Below, one piece after another: positions 44,401 through 53,493 of a DNA stretch of 64,000 nucleotides. The first letter of the stretch is position 1, and each line of letters starts with the position of its first letter. Position numbers and translations under genes: made by a program. Source of the stretch: CAYVFC01 sp964450715 (GTDB lineage Bacteria; Myxococcota_A; Polyangia; Polyangiales; JAFGIB01); the NCBI GenBank assembly GCA_964450715.1, contig CAYVFC010000015.1:23656-87655 (forward strand), given 5' to 3'. Below the pieces are notes generated by a model. It saw nothing but the letters and a program-made list of their open reading frames with translations. It ran no database searches and was not told the DNA's origin.

Positions 44401-45180
44401 TCAGACGTCGCGCCCGAGCAGGCGGTTCCAGTTATAGGAGAAGACCTCCTGCAGGTGCAGGCCGTACCCGTAGAGGTAGCTGCGCCGAGCCCGGTTCTCC
44501 ACGCCCTCCGGGAACAGCTCGCACAGCCGCTCGAACTGCGCTGCGTCGCGCGTGGACAGGATCATCTCGCAGGAGGTGGGGACCCAGAGGCAGCGGAATC
44601 CCTCCTTTCGCGCCCGCGCCACGGCCTCGGGCACGCCCACGATCCAGCTGTCGTGAAAGACGATCAGGGTGGAAGGGTGCGCGAAGGGCAACACGGCCTG
44701 CAGGTCGTGGGTGACCTGCGGATGTCGGTGCAGGCCGTCTATGAAGATCAGATCGTAGCTCTCGCGGTCGACCGCTTCCGCCACGTTCTCCGGGGAGCGT
44801 CCCTTCTTGTTGGTGACGATATCCTCGATGCCGAGCTTCTCCACCAGCTTCTGGGCGATGGAGGCCATCATTTGTCCGTCACCTTCCGACTGGTCGTCCA
44901 GGGTGACCAGGCTCTTGCCCCCGCAGCGCTTCATCACGTCGCCGATATAAGCGGAGGAAAAGCCGAAGGCGTTGCCAATGATGAAGCAGCTCTCGGGACC
45001 CAGCTCCTGCACCAGCTTGCCGAAGACCAGGCACTCGTCCTCGCCGATGGAGATGGGGTAGTGGTGGCCCTTGAGCCGGCGATGGGGGCCGCCCGGGTTC
45101 AGCAGCCCTTGGTTCCAGAGCAGACCGACGGGCGCCGTCTCCTCCAGCGCGCCGATGACTCTTTTCAGCGATTCATCCAC
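44401..45180 (-). CDS. Rossmann methyltransferase-like protein (Methyltransf_24/CmcI-like)
   Basis: A GTG start gives 259 residues. Family features are CFIIGNAFGFSSAYIGDVM, LVTLDDQSEG, YDLIFIDGLHRHPQVTHDL and STLIVFHDSWI, which match Methyltransf_24/cephalosporin-hydroxylase-like proteins acting in saccharide or natural-product modification. It is cotranscribed with the next methyltransferase. The ribosome site is weak, so the start is moderately uncertain. Confidence 0.78.
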   Translation of the reverse strand: MDESLKRVIGALEETAPVGLLWNQGLLNPGGPHRRLKGHHYPISIGEDECLVFGKLVQELGPESCFIIGNAFGFSSAYIGDVMKRCGGKSLVTLDDQSEGDGQMMASIAQKLVEKLGIEDIVTNKKGRSPENVAEAVDRESYDLIFIDGLHRHPQVTHDLQAVLPFAHPSTLIVFHDSWIVGVPEAVARARKEGFRCLWVPTSCEMILSTRDAAQFERLCELFPEGVENRARRSYLYGYGLHLQEVFSYNWNRLLGRDV

Positions 45181-45429
45181 GGTTACTGGTATACCGCGCG
45201 GGCCCGGTGGCGGGCAAACGCTTTAGGCGAAGAGCTACAGACTGAAGGGCACCCGGACGGCGCTACCCGGACGGTCTGGCCAACGGGGCGGAAAACGGTA
45301 CCGGGTTCAGTGGGTCTCATCAACCGCTTCGCCGACGCTCGAACACCTGGTACGCTGCCCGTCGGCGGTTGACGAAACCCATGCCACGTCCACGATAGAA
45401 TACGTCGCTTCCGGTTCACTGACGCTCCC
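45181..45429. other. Divergent intergenic region with dispersed repeat
   Basis: A 69-bp stretch at 45234-45302 is clearly homologous to 47431-47502. There the same sequence encodes the C-terminus of a membrane protein. No gene was recognised. Confidence 0.7.
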
Positions 45430-47253
45430 ATGCCGCATACCTGCACGGCACAGATTCGGGATCGAGACGAGACCTCCTGGCTCGACCGCCCCCTTGCCAG
45501 ATGGCTGCTCGCCGCCCTGCTGTTTGCGCTCGCGTTCATTCCGCGATTGATCGAGCCGATATCGCGGGCGGGCCTGTGGCACCGGCGCTCTCTCGGTTTC
45601 TACGACGCGCTGGCTGTGGGCAACTGGTTCGGCACCTACAAGCAGCACCATCCGGGAGTGACGACGATGTGGCTGTCCGGCGGCTCGATCAACCTGGTGA
45701 ACGCCATTAAGGGCGCAAGCGCCGATACGCTCTACCGGTTCGGCCCGGAAAACACCTTCTGGGGCGTTGCGCCGCTCGCCCTGGTCGCGGCGCTGGCCAT
45801 CGTCTGGGCGATGCGATTGCTGGAGGGGCTATTCGACCGGCGTACCGCTATCGTCGCCGGCTTCCTCCTGGCCATCGATCCGACCTACCTGGCGTACAGC
45901 AAGGTTCTGCACGTCGACGGCTTGCTGACGACCTTCATGTTTCTGTCGGTATTGCTCCTGTTGCGCTACGTGCAGAGCCCGCGGCTGCCGACCCTGTTGC
46001 TCGCCGGCGGGGTCATCGGGCTGTCGCTGCTCACCAAGTCGCCCTCGTTGCTGTTGTTGCCCTTCGCCGCGCTTGCCGTCGCTTACGCGCACTATCGGGA
46101 ACTGGCCTGCCCGCCGTGCACCCCGGTGCCGACGGAAGACACCCCGGGAAGTACCGTTACAGGCGAGCAACCGTCCCCTGACCGCGAGCCGTCCGCCGGC
46201 CAGGGGCGGGCGCGATTGCTGCGCTGGCTCTCCAGGACGAGTCTACGGGGTGCAGCGCTCCTGCTCGTCGTGTTCGCGACCGTCTTCGCTCTCTTTCCCG
46301 CGCTGTGGGTCGACGCGATCCGCGTCGCCGGTCTGGTCTACCACCACGTGGCCCATCACGTGGAGAACCCTCACCCGAACCCGATCTTCTACGCGGGCGG
46401 GTTGACGGCCCGGGATCCCGGTTTTGGCTACTACCTGGCGACCCTGCTCTTTCGCTCGACGTTCTTGACGCTGTCGATGGGGATTGTGGGCGCCGCGATC
46501 GGGCTGGTGGCGGTGGTGCGCCGCAGACTGCCGGAGCGGCAGGCCCTCTGGGGGCTAGTGCTGTTCGGCTTGCTTTTCTCAGTCGAGATGGGCGTATCCG
46601 GCAAGAAGAGCCAGCGTTACATTCTGCCCCTGTTTCCGCTACTGGACGTGCTGGCTGCCGTCGGGCTGGTCCGGACCGTGACCTGGGCAACCCAGATCAT
46701 CAAGGACGAATATCGACAGAAGGCGTCGATCGCTCTGATTGCTTTCCCTATTCTCGTTCAGGCGTCCATTGTGCTCCCCTACCACCCCCATTACGGCCTG
46801 CACGCCAACCGGCTGCTGGGCGGACCCCAGGTCGCCATGGGGTGGATCAACCTGCAGCGCCAGGCGGAGGGCATGGAGCTCGCCGGGCGTTTCCTGGCGG
46901 GCCTGCCGGAGGCGGCCGGAACGCCGGTCGCGGTTTTCGGTATTGCGACGAAGCTTCCCTTCAAACGGGAGTACCGGGGGAGGGTGCAGAAGACGGTACG
47001 TCGGTTAAGCCGTGCCGGGTACCGCGTCTATACCTTGACCTCCTTACTGCGCGGACGGCTGCAGGGGGAAGAGAAGAAGTTCTGGCTTCGCGATCGTGAG
47101 CGCAAGCCCTTCTGGGCTTTCGAGCGGGACGGGCTCACCTACGCCTGGATCCACAAGCGCGAGGCTGACGAACTGAAGCAGCAGGGCGGCAAGCGCGAGA
47201 AACGTAAAGGGAAGAAGAAACGCGGGAAGCGGAAGCGCAAGCGCCGGCGGTAA
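45430..47253 (+). CDS. GT39/PMT-type membrane glycosyltransferase
   Basis: The 607-residue protein has about ten transmembrane helices. The first loop carries FYDALAVGNWFGTYKQHHPGV, placing acidic and His residues where PMT/ArnT enzymes bind lipid-linked sugar, and LLAIDPTYLAYSKVLHVDG follows. It would transfer sugars from a polyprenyl phosphate donor outside the inner membrane. The last 40 residues are a striking Lys/Arg tail (GKREKRKGKKKRGKRKRKRRR in part), probably cytoplasmic. The stop lies in palindromic copy B. Confidence 0.8.
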   Translation: MPHTCTAQIRDRDETSWLDRPLARWLLAALLFALAFIPRLIEPISRAGLWHRRSLGFYDALAVGNWFGTYKQHHPGVTTMWLSGGSINLVNAIKGASADTLYRFGPENTFWGVAPLALVAALAIVWAMRLLEGLFDRRTAIVAGFLLAIDPTYLAYSKVLHVDGLLTTFMFLSVLLLLRYVQSPRLPTLLLAGGVIGLSLLTKSPSLLLLPFAALAVAYAHYRELACPPCTPVPTEDTPGSTVTGEQPSPDREPSAGQGRARLLRWLSRTSLRGAALLLVVFATVFALFPALWVDAIRVAGLVYHHVAHHVENPHPNPIFYAGGLTARDPGFGYYLATLLFRSTFLTLSMGIVGAAIGLVAVVRRRLPERQALWGLVLFGLLFSVEMGVSGKKSQRYILPLFPLLDVLAAVGLVRTVTWATQIIKDEYRQKASIALIAFPILVQASIVLPYHPHYGLHANRLLGGPQVAMGWINLQRQAEGMELAGRFLAGLPEAAGTPVAVFGIATKLPFKREYRGRVQKTVRRLSRAGYRVYTLTSLLRGRLQGEEKKFWLRDRERKPFWAFERDGLTYAWIHKREADELKQQGGKREKRKGKKKRGKRKRKRRR

Positions 47254-47411
47254 GGGTCCGTGACAAAATAACTCGATCAGATTTCGGAGCGCGACGGCCC
47301 CGGATGCAAGGCGCGACGACGAGAAATATTGGGGATATTTTGAGGAGGAGCAACGCAGCAGCCGGGGCCGTCCCGCCCGAAAGATGGATGAGTTATTTTG
47401 TCACGGACCCT
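47253..47411. repeat. Long palindromic repeat, copy B
   Basis: The 22-bp outer arms at 47253-47274 and 47390-47411 are perfect and begin at the last base of the upstream stop. The central stem is AAATAT at 47324-47329 and ATATTT at 47335-47340 around TGGGG, flanked by GCGACGACGAG and GAGGAGGAGCAACGC. It separates convergent genes. Confidence 0.92.
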
Positions 47412-47431
47412 AAGGGGAAGAGGAGGTGCGG

Positions 47432-49249
47432 CTACAGACCGAAGGGTACCCGGGCCGGCGCTACCCGGACGCTCTGGCCGATGGGGGGAAGGGGAAACGG
47501 TACATAACGGTGGTTCTCCCACGCCAGCCAGCGGAAGCGATCGGTGTCCAGGTCCTGGTCAAAGATGAAGCGCACCCGCTCCGCCCTGCCGTCGCCGGTG
47601 ACCTGTTCGATGCGGATCTGCAGCCCCTCGAGCTCGATGAGCTGCCCCGGCCGCATGGGCAGCCGGGCGTCGCGGTAGAGCTGGAGGATGGAGTCGGGAA
47701 GGATTCCCCCTACAAACCGCACCGAGAGCGTGCGCGCGTCCGTTCGCGTTACCTCCAGGGGCACGGGACCGAAGCAGAGCGCCCGCAGCCGCCGGGGAGC
47801 CGGTCGGCGCTCGAGCGCCTGCACGACCGGTAGGAGCTTGACGAAGTACTCGTCGGGTGAGCTCACGATCACCAGGTCGCGGCCGTTACGCGAACCGCTC
47901 TCGGAAAGCCCCGCTAGCTCGATGGCCTCGGCCACGGCGCGCTTGACCGGACTGGTGAGCAGGATGCTGCAGGCCGCCAGGGGAAGCAGCAGCGGGGAGA
48001 CGAGAAGGTGCAATCCCATGATTGCGGCGACCAATCCCCGTGACAGCAGCCGCCAGGCCCGGCCCGGTCTGAGCCAGTCCGCCCTCTCCATCAGCCCGTG
48101 CCACACCAGCGATAGAAGCGCCATCGCGCCCAGACCCGAGAAGAAGAGCAAACGGTTGTTGGGATGGGTGGAGCAGGCGGTGAGCAGGGAGCAGGCCATA
48201 CCAAAGGCCCAGAACCTGGCCTGCCGCTGGCGCAACAGCAGCGGCAGCAGCACCACCGCCAGGCCGGCCAGCAGCAACAGCGCGAACAGCCAGATGGCCG
48301 TGGCGACCGGGCCGGGAGCAAACATGTAGGCCTCGGCCGGCGGCAGCGCGTACTGCCCCATCACCAGCACGGGCAACCGCTCCAGGGCCGCGACCGCGAA
48401 GCGCAAGGGCTCGCGAACCGGATCGATGTACAGGCCCGAGTCGCGCGCGCCGTAGCCGAGCCAGTTGTAGGCGACGCGCCAGCCGAGCGCCACCGCACCG
48501 CAGGGAACCAGGGCGGCGAGGCGGCGCAGGGGCGGCCCCTTCTCGATGAACAGGGCATGGGAGAGCAAATAACCCAGCACGGCCACCGCGGCCTCGCCCG
48601 AGAGAAGGCCGCAGAGGAACAGTAGCGGCGCCAGCAGCGCGGCAAGCCCCGAGCCGCGGAGCCGCCACCGGTGGTGAGCCAGAAGCGCCAGCACGCCGAA
48701 CAGGGCGGCCAGCAGCGCGTTGCGATTGGCGATCCAGCCCACGGCAAAGCCGTGGGTGTGGTCGACCGCGTACAGCAGCGCGGCCATGCCGCCCACCGTG
48801 CCCGCGCCCAGTACCCCGCGAAAGAGAAAGGCCGCGGCCATGGCCAGCAGGGCGAAGTACAGCAGGCTGTGCGCGTGCATGGCCCAGGCGCTGGCGGGCC
48901 AGAGCCAGTGGTCGAGCCGGTGGGGAAGCTCGGCCACCGGCCGCCAGAGCGAGATGAGCAGCTCCGGGCTCGTCCACCAGGGGGCGTAACCCTTTTCCAT
49001 CTGCCAGCGGTTGATCTCGCTCTCGCCGTTGGCAATGCCAAAGGGCGACTCGTAGGCTCGCAGCAGATCGTCCGATCCGGGCAGATCGGAGAGCAGGTAG
49101 GCGTGTACGTAGTCGTCCAGGTGAAAGCCCACCGCCAGCGAGGGCGCGGTCAACAGCAGTGCGACGAGCGCCAGCCCGAACGGCAGTTTCGGGTGCTCGA
49201 GCCAGCGTACCAGGCGATGACGGAAACGCTCTGCGGACGGTTCGTTCAC
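47432..49249 (-). CDS. Multi-pass membrane protein, probable glycosyltransferase-like
   Basis: A GTG start gives 605 residues with about eleven hydrophobic helices to residue 440 and a soluble C-terminal domain. The first loop has FHLDDYVHAYLLSDLPG, an acidic pair placed as in GT-C enzymes, and later AVDHTHGFAVGWIANRNALLA. I did not recognise a specific family. The final 25 codons (47432-47502) fall in a repeat also present at 45234-45302, so this C-terminus may have been acquired. Confidence 0.65.
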   Translation of the reverse strand: MNEPSAERFRHRLVRWLEHPKLPFGLALVALLLTAPSLAVGFHLDDYVHAYLLSDLPGSDDLLRAYESPFGIANGESEINRWQMEKGYAPWWTSPELLISLWRPVAELPHRLDHWLWPASAWAMHAHSLLYFALLAMAAAFLFRGVLGAGTVGGMAALLYAVDHTHGFAVGWIANRNALLAALFGVLALLAHHRWRLRGSGLAALLAPLLFLCGLLSGEAAVAVLGYLLSHALFIEKGPPLRRLAALVPCGAVALGWRVAYNWLGYGARDSGLYIDPVREPLRFAVAALERLPVLVMGQYALPPAEAYMFAPGPVATAIWLFALLLLAGLAVVLLPLLLRQRQARFWAFGMACSLLTACSTHPNNRLLFFSGLGAMALLSLVWHGLMERADWLRPGRAWRLLSRGLVAAIMGLHLLVSPLLLPLAACSILLTSPVKRAVAEAIELAGLSESGSRNGRDLVIVSSPDEYFVKLLPVVQALERRPAPRRLRALCFGPVPLEVTRTDARTLSVRFVGGILPDSILQLYRDARLPMRPGQLIELEGLQIRIEQVTGDGRAERVRFIFDQDLDTDRFRWLAWENHRYVPFPLPPIGQSVRVAPARVPFGL

Positions 49250-49275
49250 GGGAAATCCCTGCTATGCCCTTATTA

Positions 49276-49690
49276 ATGTCAGGAAAACCCCTGTACGGGA
49301 ACTTTTCCATGATGGCGCCCGCGCTCCCGGCGATCCTTTCGTTCGCGATGGCCCTCTATCTGGCCTGCACCTCGTGCGGAGACGGGCAGAGTGCTGGCAC
49401 TCCGCGCTCGCCGGCCGCGCCCGGCCCGTTGAGACCGGTGCGACGCCCTCGGCCGCGGCGCCAGCGGGCGGCACCACCGACAGTCCTGCGGTCGAACGCA
49501 CCGGCGTCGCCGTCGTGCGAGCGCACGAACCGACCGAAGACGACGCGTCGACCGACCAGACGCGCAAGCGGGCCGGCAAGAAGCGGAGACTTCTCGCTAC
49601 GCTCGAAGTGACAACAGCGGGGCGAAGCCGCGCTGTTGTCATCTCGACCAACGGGAGAGATCTCTTTCGGATTCACAGTGACTCGGGTAT
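49276..49690 (+). pseudogene. Possible frameshifted lipoprotein remnant
   Basis: An ATG at 49276 (or 49309) opens a signal-like segment, ILSFAMALYLACTSCGDG, with a lipobox Cys. Protein-like Ala/Thr/Glu-rich linker sequence then continues in another frame from about 49410 (VETGATPSAAAPAGGTTD). A one-base frameshift near 49400 would explain both. The 3' part runs into a dispersed repeat. The call is tentative. Confidence 0.35.
49586..49664. repeat. Inverted dispersed repeat (GAAGTGACA type)
   Basis: Arms at 49586-49619 and 49631-49664 pair at roughly 70 percent, with a perfect inner part (GACAACAGCG against CGCTGTTGTC). The TCTCGCTACGCTCGAAGTGA wording resembles a repeat common in many bacterial genomes; a related single copy lies near 26990-27010. 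Confidence 0.7.
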
Positions 49691-49702
49691 GCCCGCGCCG
49701 GT

Positions 49703-51379
49703 TCACGGTCTCGGGTGCGCGAGCTTCTCTAGCCGCTCGATCTCCATTCGCGCGTCGTCCGCGATTCTGGCGTCACCCCGCTTTCTGGCGATCCGTTCGA
49801 CGGTTCGTAGCTCGTGCAAGGCGCGATCGATCAAACCCCTGCGCTCGTACAGAGAGGCCAGGTCGCGGTGCGAGGGCAAAAAATCGGGTTTGGCCTCCAG
49901 CGAGCGAAGATAGGCCCACTCGGCGAAGTCATCGTGCCCGATGTTCTTCCAGGAAGTAGCCAGCAGGTGGTACTTCTGCTCGAAGCGCTTGTTGACCTCG
50001 ACGGGAACCGCCACCGCCACGGCGAGGGCCAACGCCGTTGCCCAAACCCCCAGCGGACGCCAGCGGCGGTCGCCTACCAGCCGGGCGATCTCCACCGCCA
50101 CCGCGGTGCCGGCCAGAAGGATTCCCGCAACCGCGGGAATTCGGTGGCGATCGGTCACGTAGACCAGCACCACCCCGGCGCACGCCATCCAGTTGAACAG
50201 GACGAGAAACAGGCCCTCGCGCCGCCTTACCAGCAGAAACAGGGAGCCCAGCAGACCGAAGGGCGCGATGTAGGCAAACTGGATCAGCGGCGCGCCGATC
50301 ACCGTACCCACCACACGCATGAATTCGTAGTCGTAGATGTTGTGAAGCTCCCGCCCGTTCCAGAAAAGGTGGAGCTTGCGAGCCATCAGCCCGAGCCATC
50401 GCAGGGGATCTTCCAGGGCGGCCTGGGCGGTCCGCCTGTACCAGTACCTATCCGCCTCCAGCTCCGAAAGGGGCCTCCCCCGCTCCTGCTCGGCTACCCG
50501 GTGGAAAGCCGCGTCATCGCCTCCCGGTCCGCCGGTGCCGGGTATTTCGCGGGGCAGCCGCCAGCTGCCATGTGCGCCCGGCCCGTTGCCGATATAGAAG
50601 TTGAATCCTCCGTGAGAGGTGAGGATCACCGGCTCGCCGGCCACCAGGGTATTGCGCAGGGTAACCGGCATGATGGCCAGCGTTCCGAACAGGAGCAGCG
50701 CCAGCAGCGCCCGCGCGCGCCGCCCAGGGGAGGCGGCGGGATCAACCTGCAGACAGGCTACGGCGAGAGGCAATAGCAGCAGCAGCGCGTTGGGGCGCAC
50801 CACGCAGCAGAGACCCCAGATAAATCCGATAAACGCCCAGTGCCGGAAGGCGCTCTGGCGTGCGTAAAGCGCGACAACCGTTCTCCAGAGCAGCAGCGCG
50901 ACCGCGAATGCCCCGAGCGTGGCCGAGAGCAGAAGTCCCTCGAAGTAGACGTAGGGCCCGTAGAGCGCGGCCAGAGCGGCGGGCAGCAGCGCCCAGCGAT
51001 CGCCGAACAGCCTTCTGGCCGTATCCCAGACCAGGGCCACGATTCCCATGCCCAGCAGGATCTGAACGATGCGCGGCGCCCAGGGAGCGTCGCCGAACAG
51101 GGTGTAGACGAGCCCGAGGAAATAGAAGTACCCCGGGCTGCGGCGCAAGGTCTCGCTTCCCAGAGACCAGTCGCCGGCGGCCATGGTCTGCGCGGCCGTG
51201 TGATAGAACCAGGAGTCGACCTCGGGCCGGTGAAAGTAGGGGAAGCTAGGCTGCTCCAGCAGATAGAAAAACCGCACCGCGAGGCCGACCAGCAGCACGA
51301 TGATCAGCCCCGGGTAACGCACCCGGACCCCCCCCTCGGGCTGGAGCGAGGCGAAGATACCGAAACCCCACCGTGGCAA
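49703..51379 (-). CDS. GT39/GT83-type membrane glycosyltransferase with TPR-like tail
   Basis: The 558-residue protein has about ten transmembrane helices. The first loop reads FHRPEVDSWFYHTAAQTMAAG, with an acidic residue where lipid-linked sugar donors bind, and GYFYFLGLVYTLFG follows. A soluble helical tail (about 480-558) contains a TPR-like pair (YLRSLEAKPDFLPSHRDLAS, RALHELRTVERIAR). Such proteins glycosylate envelope targets. The true start may be a little downstream of 51379. Confidence 0.8.
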   Translation of the reverse strand: MPRWGFGIFASLQPEGGVRVRYPGLIIVLLVGLAVRFFYLLEQPSFPYFHRPEVDSWFYHTAAQTMAAGDWSLGSETLRRSPGYFYFLGLVYTLFGDAPWAPRIVQILLGMGIVALVWDTARRLFGDRWALLPAALAALYGPYVYFEGLLLSATLGAFAVALLLWRTVVALYARQSAFRHWAFIGFIWGLCCVVRPNALLLLLPLAVACLQVDPAASPGRRARALLALLLFGTLAIMPVTLRNTLVAGEPVILTSHGGFNFYIGNGPGAHGSWRLPREIPGTGGPGGDDAAFHRVAEQERGRPLSELEADRYWYRRTAQAALEDPLRWLGLMARKLHLFWNGRELHNIYDYEFMRVVGTVIGAPLIQFAYIAPFGLLGSLFLLVRRREGLFLVLFNWMACAGVVLVYVTDRHRIPAVAGILLAGTAVAVEIARLVGDRRWRPLGVWATALALAVAVAVPVEVNKRFEQKYHLLATSWKNIGHDDFAEWAYLRSLEAKPDFLPSHRDLASLYERRGLIDRALHELRTVERIARKRGDARIADDARMEIERLEKLAHPRP

Positions 51380-51387
51380 GGACCGAG

Positions 51388-51837
51388 CTACGTCTTCGGT
51401 ATGGGCGGTGGCTCGCTGAGGCTCACGAACACATCGAGGTGTTCCTTCAACGCCTCCACCTCGTAGTCGAGCGTCAGGTCGATGTACTCGCTCTGGGCCA
51501 TACCGAGGGCCCCGGCCAGCTCTCGCAGGTAGTCGTCCTCGGCCAGGTCCAGCTCTTCGTCGGCGTGGGTGACGGAAGCGACCAGCTCGAGCAGATGGCG
51601 CTTGGACACGATGGGATCAGCGTTATACCTGCCCGCCGTCTCGACCAGGTCGAACCGGTCGGGATTGAAGTCCTTCATCCGCTCGTCAACGCTCTTCATT
51701 ATATCGGGTTCGGCGATGATCTTGTTGAGGATCTCCTGCACGGCGGCGTACTCCTTGCCCTGGAAACGCTTGTCCGCATGAGCCGCGCCGAGCAGCAGAT
51801 CGGCCACCACCAGGATTCGTTCTCTATCCATCGGCAT
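51388..51837 (-). CDS. TerB-like (tellurite resistance family) protein
   Basis: The 149-residue all-helical acidic protein has two matching halves, LVVADLLLGAAHADKRF and LLELVASVTHADEELDLAEDDYL, as in the TerB/DjlA-N metal-binding fold. Function is unknown; such proteins occur with stress and envelope genes. It ends 9 bp before the glycosyltransferase gene and is probably cotranscribed. Confidence 0.75.
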   Translation of the reverse strand: MPMDRERILVVADLLLGAAHADKRFQGKEYAAVQEILNKIIAEPDIMKSVDERMKDFNPDRFDLVETAGRYNADPIVSKRHLLELVASVTHADEELDLAEDDYLRELAGALGMAQSEYIDLTLDYEVEALKEHLDVFVSLSEPPPIPKT

Positions 51838-51972
51838 CGGTATTGAATCTCCGTTGGGGGGAAGAGGGGATGGAAATGATAACCCGGCGCAGGAACGAGG
51901 TACAGGGTCGCCGCAAAACCTCGACTTTCCGCCGTTTCCCGCAGACGACCGTTCTATCGAACCTTCAACCGC

Positions 51973-53007
51973 TTACGGCCAGACCCCGTCCTCCGTGCAC
52001 CCTTGCCACGCCGCGTACCGGTCGGCGCACGCGGCGACTACCGGCCGATCGTCGCCGTCGCAGGTGAACGCCTCGCCATCGACGCATTGCAGCAGCGCAT
52101 CGAACTCGGCCGGACACTGCCCGAAATAGGCGTCCTGACAGTGGCTCCCGCAGTAATCCTGGTCGCTGCCGGCCGCGCAGTCCGCCGCCGTGGCCTCGGT
52201 GCAAGCGGCGACGCAGCTCTCCCGTACGCCTTCCACGCACTCCCCGGTGGCCCGGTAGGCGTCGGCGCAGGCCTCGACCACCGGCTCGCCGTCACTGTCG
52301 CAAGTGATCTCCGCACCCTCTCTCGCGCACTTCAGGTACGCATCCATTTGCTCGCCGCAGCCCGAGCGCTTGACTCCCTGGCACTGGTCCGCGCACTGCT
52401 GTTTGGAGGGCGCGTTGCTGCATCCCGCCGAGACGAAATCCTCGCAGAAGAGATCGCAAATGTTGCCGTACTCCCCCATGCAGTCCATCAACAGCTCGAG
52501 GCCGCTTCCACATTCAACGGCCACGGGCCTATCGTCCTCGTTGCACCCGTACTCCGGGTGGTTCACCGAGCAATCGAGATAGGCGACCATCGCCTCGCCG
52601 CAATACCCCCGGCTCTCTCGCAGGCACTCATCGATGCTGTCCTGCCGGTCATCGGGCTTGTCGGCGCAATCGGTGCCGAGCGCCGTGTCCACCACGCTCT
52701 CGCACTTCTCTTGAAGCGACATCTCGGCCGCAACCTCTGCATCTACACCCTCGGTCGCGTCCCGGCCGCCATCCTCGTAGGTCGCGGCGTCGACCCGCTC
52801 GGCTGCATCCGGTACCGCGGCGTCCGCCTCGCCGCCCTGCCCCGCGTCCGCCTCGCCGCCCTGCCCCGCGCCCGCCTCGCCCTCTGCCGCCGCGTCCCTG
52901 CCCGAACCGCCGTCCGCTCCGCCCTGTCCGGACGCGGAATCATCGTCACCGCATCCGGTTCCTATTATCAATAAGACGATCGCCGCCGGTAACGTCACGC
53001 CGCGCAT
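51973..53007 (-). CDS. Cys-rich lipoprotein with Gly/Asp/Ala linker
   Basis: The ATG at 53007 is preceded by GGGAGGAAG and gives 344 residues. The signal ends IGTGCGDDD. A linker rich in Gly, Ala, Asp and Glu covers about 25-75. The rest repeats a motif of roughly 45-50 residues containing paired cysteines (CRESRGYCGEAMVAYLDC, CAREGAEITCDSDGEPVVEAC, CVDGEAFTCDGDDRPVVAAC), about four to five times. This lipoprotein style is typical of Myxococcota. It is likely an outer-membrane surface protein of unknown role. Confidence 0.8.
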   Translation of the reverse strand: MRGVTLPAAIVLLIIGTGCGDDDSASGQGGADGGSGRDAAAEGEAGAGQGGEADAGQGGEADAAVPDAAERVDAATYEDGGRDATEGVDAEVAAEMSLQEKCESVVDTALGTDCADKPDDRQDSIDECLRESRGYCGEAMVAYLDCSVNHPEYGCNEDDRPVAVECGSGLELLMDCMGEYGNICDLFCEDFVSAGCSNAPSKQQCADQCQGVKRSGCGEQMDAYLKCAREGAEITCDSDGEPVVEACADAYRATGECVEGVRESCVAACTEATAADCAAGSDQDYCGSHCQDAYFGQCPAEFDALLQCVDGEAFTCDGDDRPVVAACADRYAAWQGCTEDGVWP

Positions 53008-53288
53008 TCTTCCTCCCTGCCCCGGTTCCATCATTCCGGAATGATCCCAGACTCGTAGTGTTCTGACAAGCGCGAGGGCTCAGCGGGTTCGGTGCCCCTG
53101 CCTCGCGACGACCGGGTTTTCGTACGCGAAGAAGACCACGCTCATAGTTTCATCGCGGAACACCTTTACCGGTAAGGGCAACGACTCGAGCTAGAGAGCC
53201 TCTCGCTCGGTATACCGATCCGATCTCTTACCTCGAGTTTGGTGGTTTTGCGTAGCGAGAGCCAGGACAAACCGCCGATAGCAAGGAA

Positions 53289-53346
53289 GGCGAGCCGTCT
53301 TTGCGCAGGCGTAGCAGAGCCACGTCGAGCACAAAATCGGCTCGCC
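53289..53346. repeat. Palindrome C1
   Basis: GGCGAGCCG at 53289-53297 pairs with CGGCTCGCC at 53338-53346. Inside, CGTAGC and GCCACG form an imperfect stem. It abuts copy C2 and may be a diverged member of the same repeat family. Confidence 0.6.
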
Positions 53347-53372
53347 TGACGCAGCCAGTGCCGCGAGCAGTA

Positions 53373-53493
53373 GGTTTTTAGCGGATACCGGCGAGGATTC
53401 GGCGCCGAGGGCAAGGAGCGACGACGAGAAATAGCGCCGCTATTTTGAGGAGGAGCGACGGCGCCGTTCGGCGCCGAGGACCGCCGCAAACCG
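53373..53493. repeat. Long palindromic repeat, copy C2
   Basis: The central stem is a perfect 7-bp pair, AAATAGC at 53429-53435 and GCTATTT at 53439-53445, with loop GCC. It is flanked by GCGACGACGAG and GAGGAGGAGCGACG, almost exactly as in copy B although the stem differs. The outer arms are imperfect (GGTTTTTAGCGG against CCGCCGCAAACC). Confidence 0.8.
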
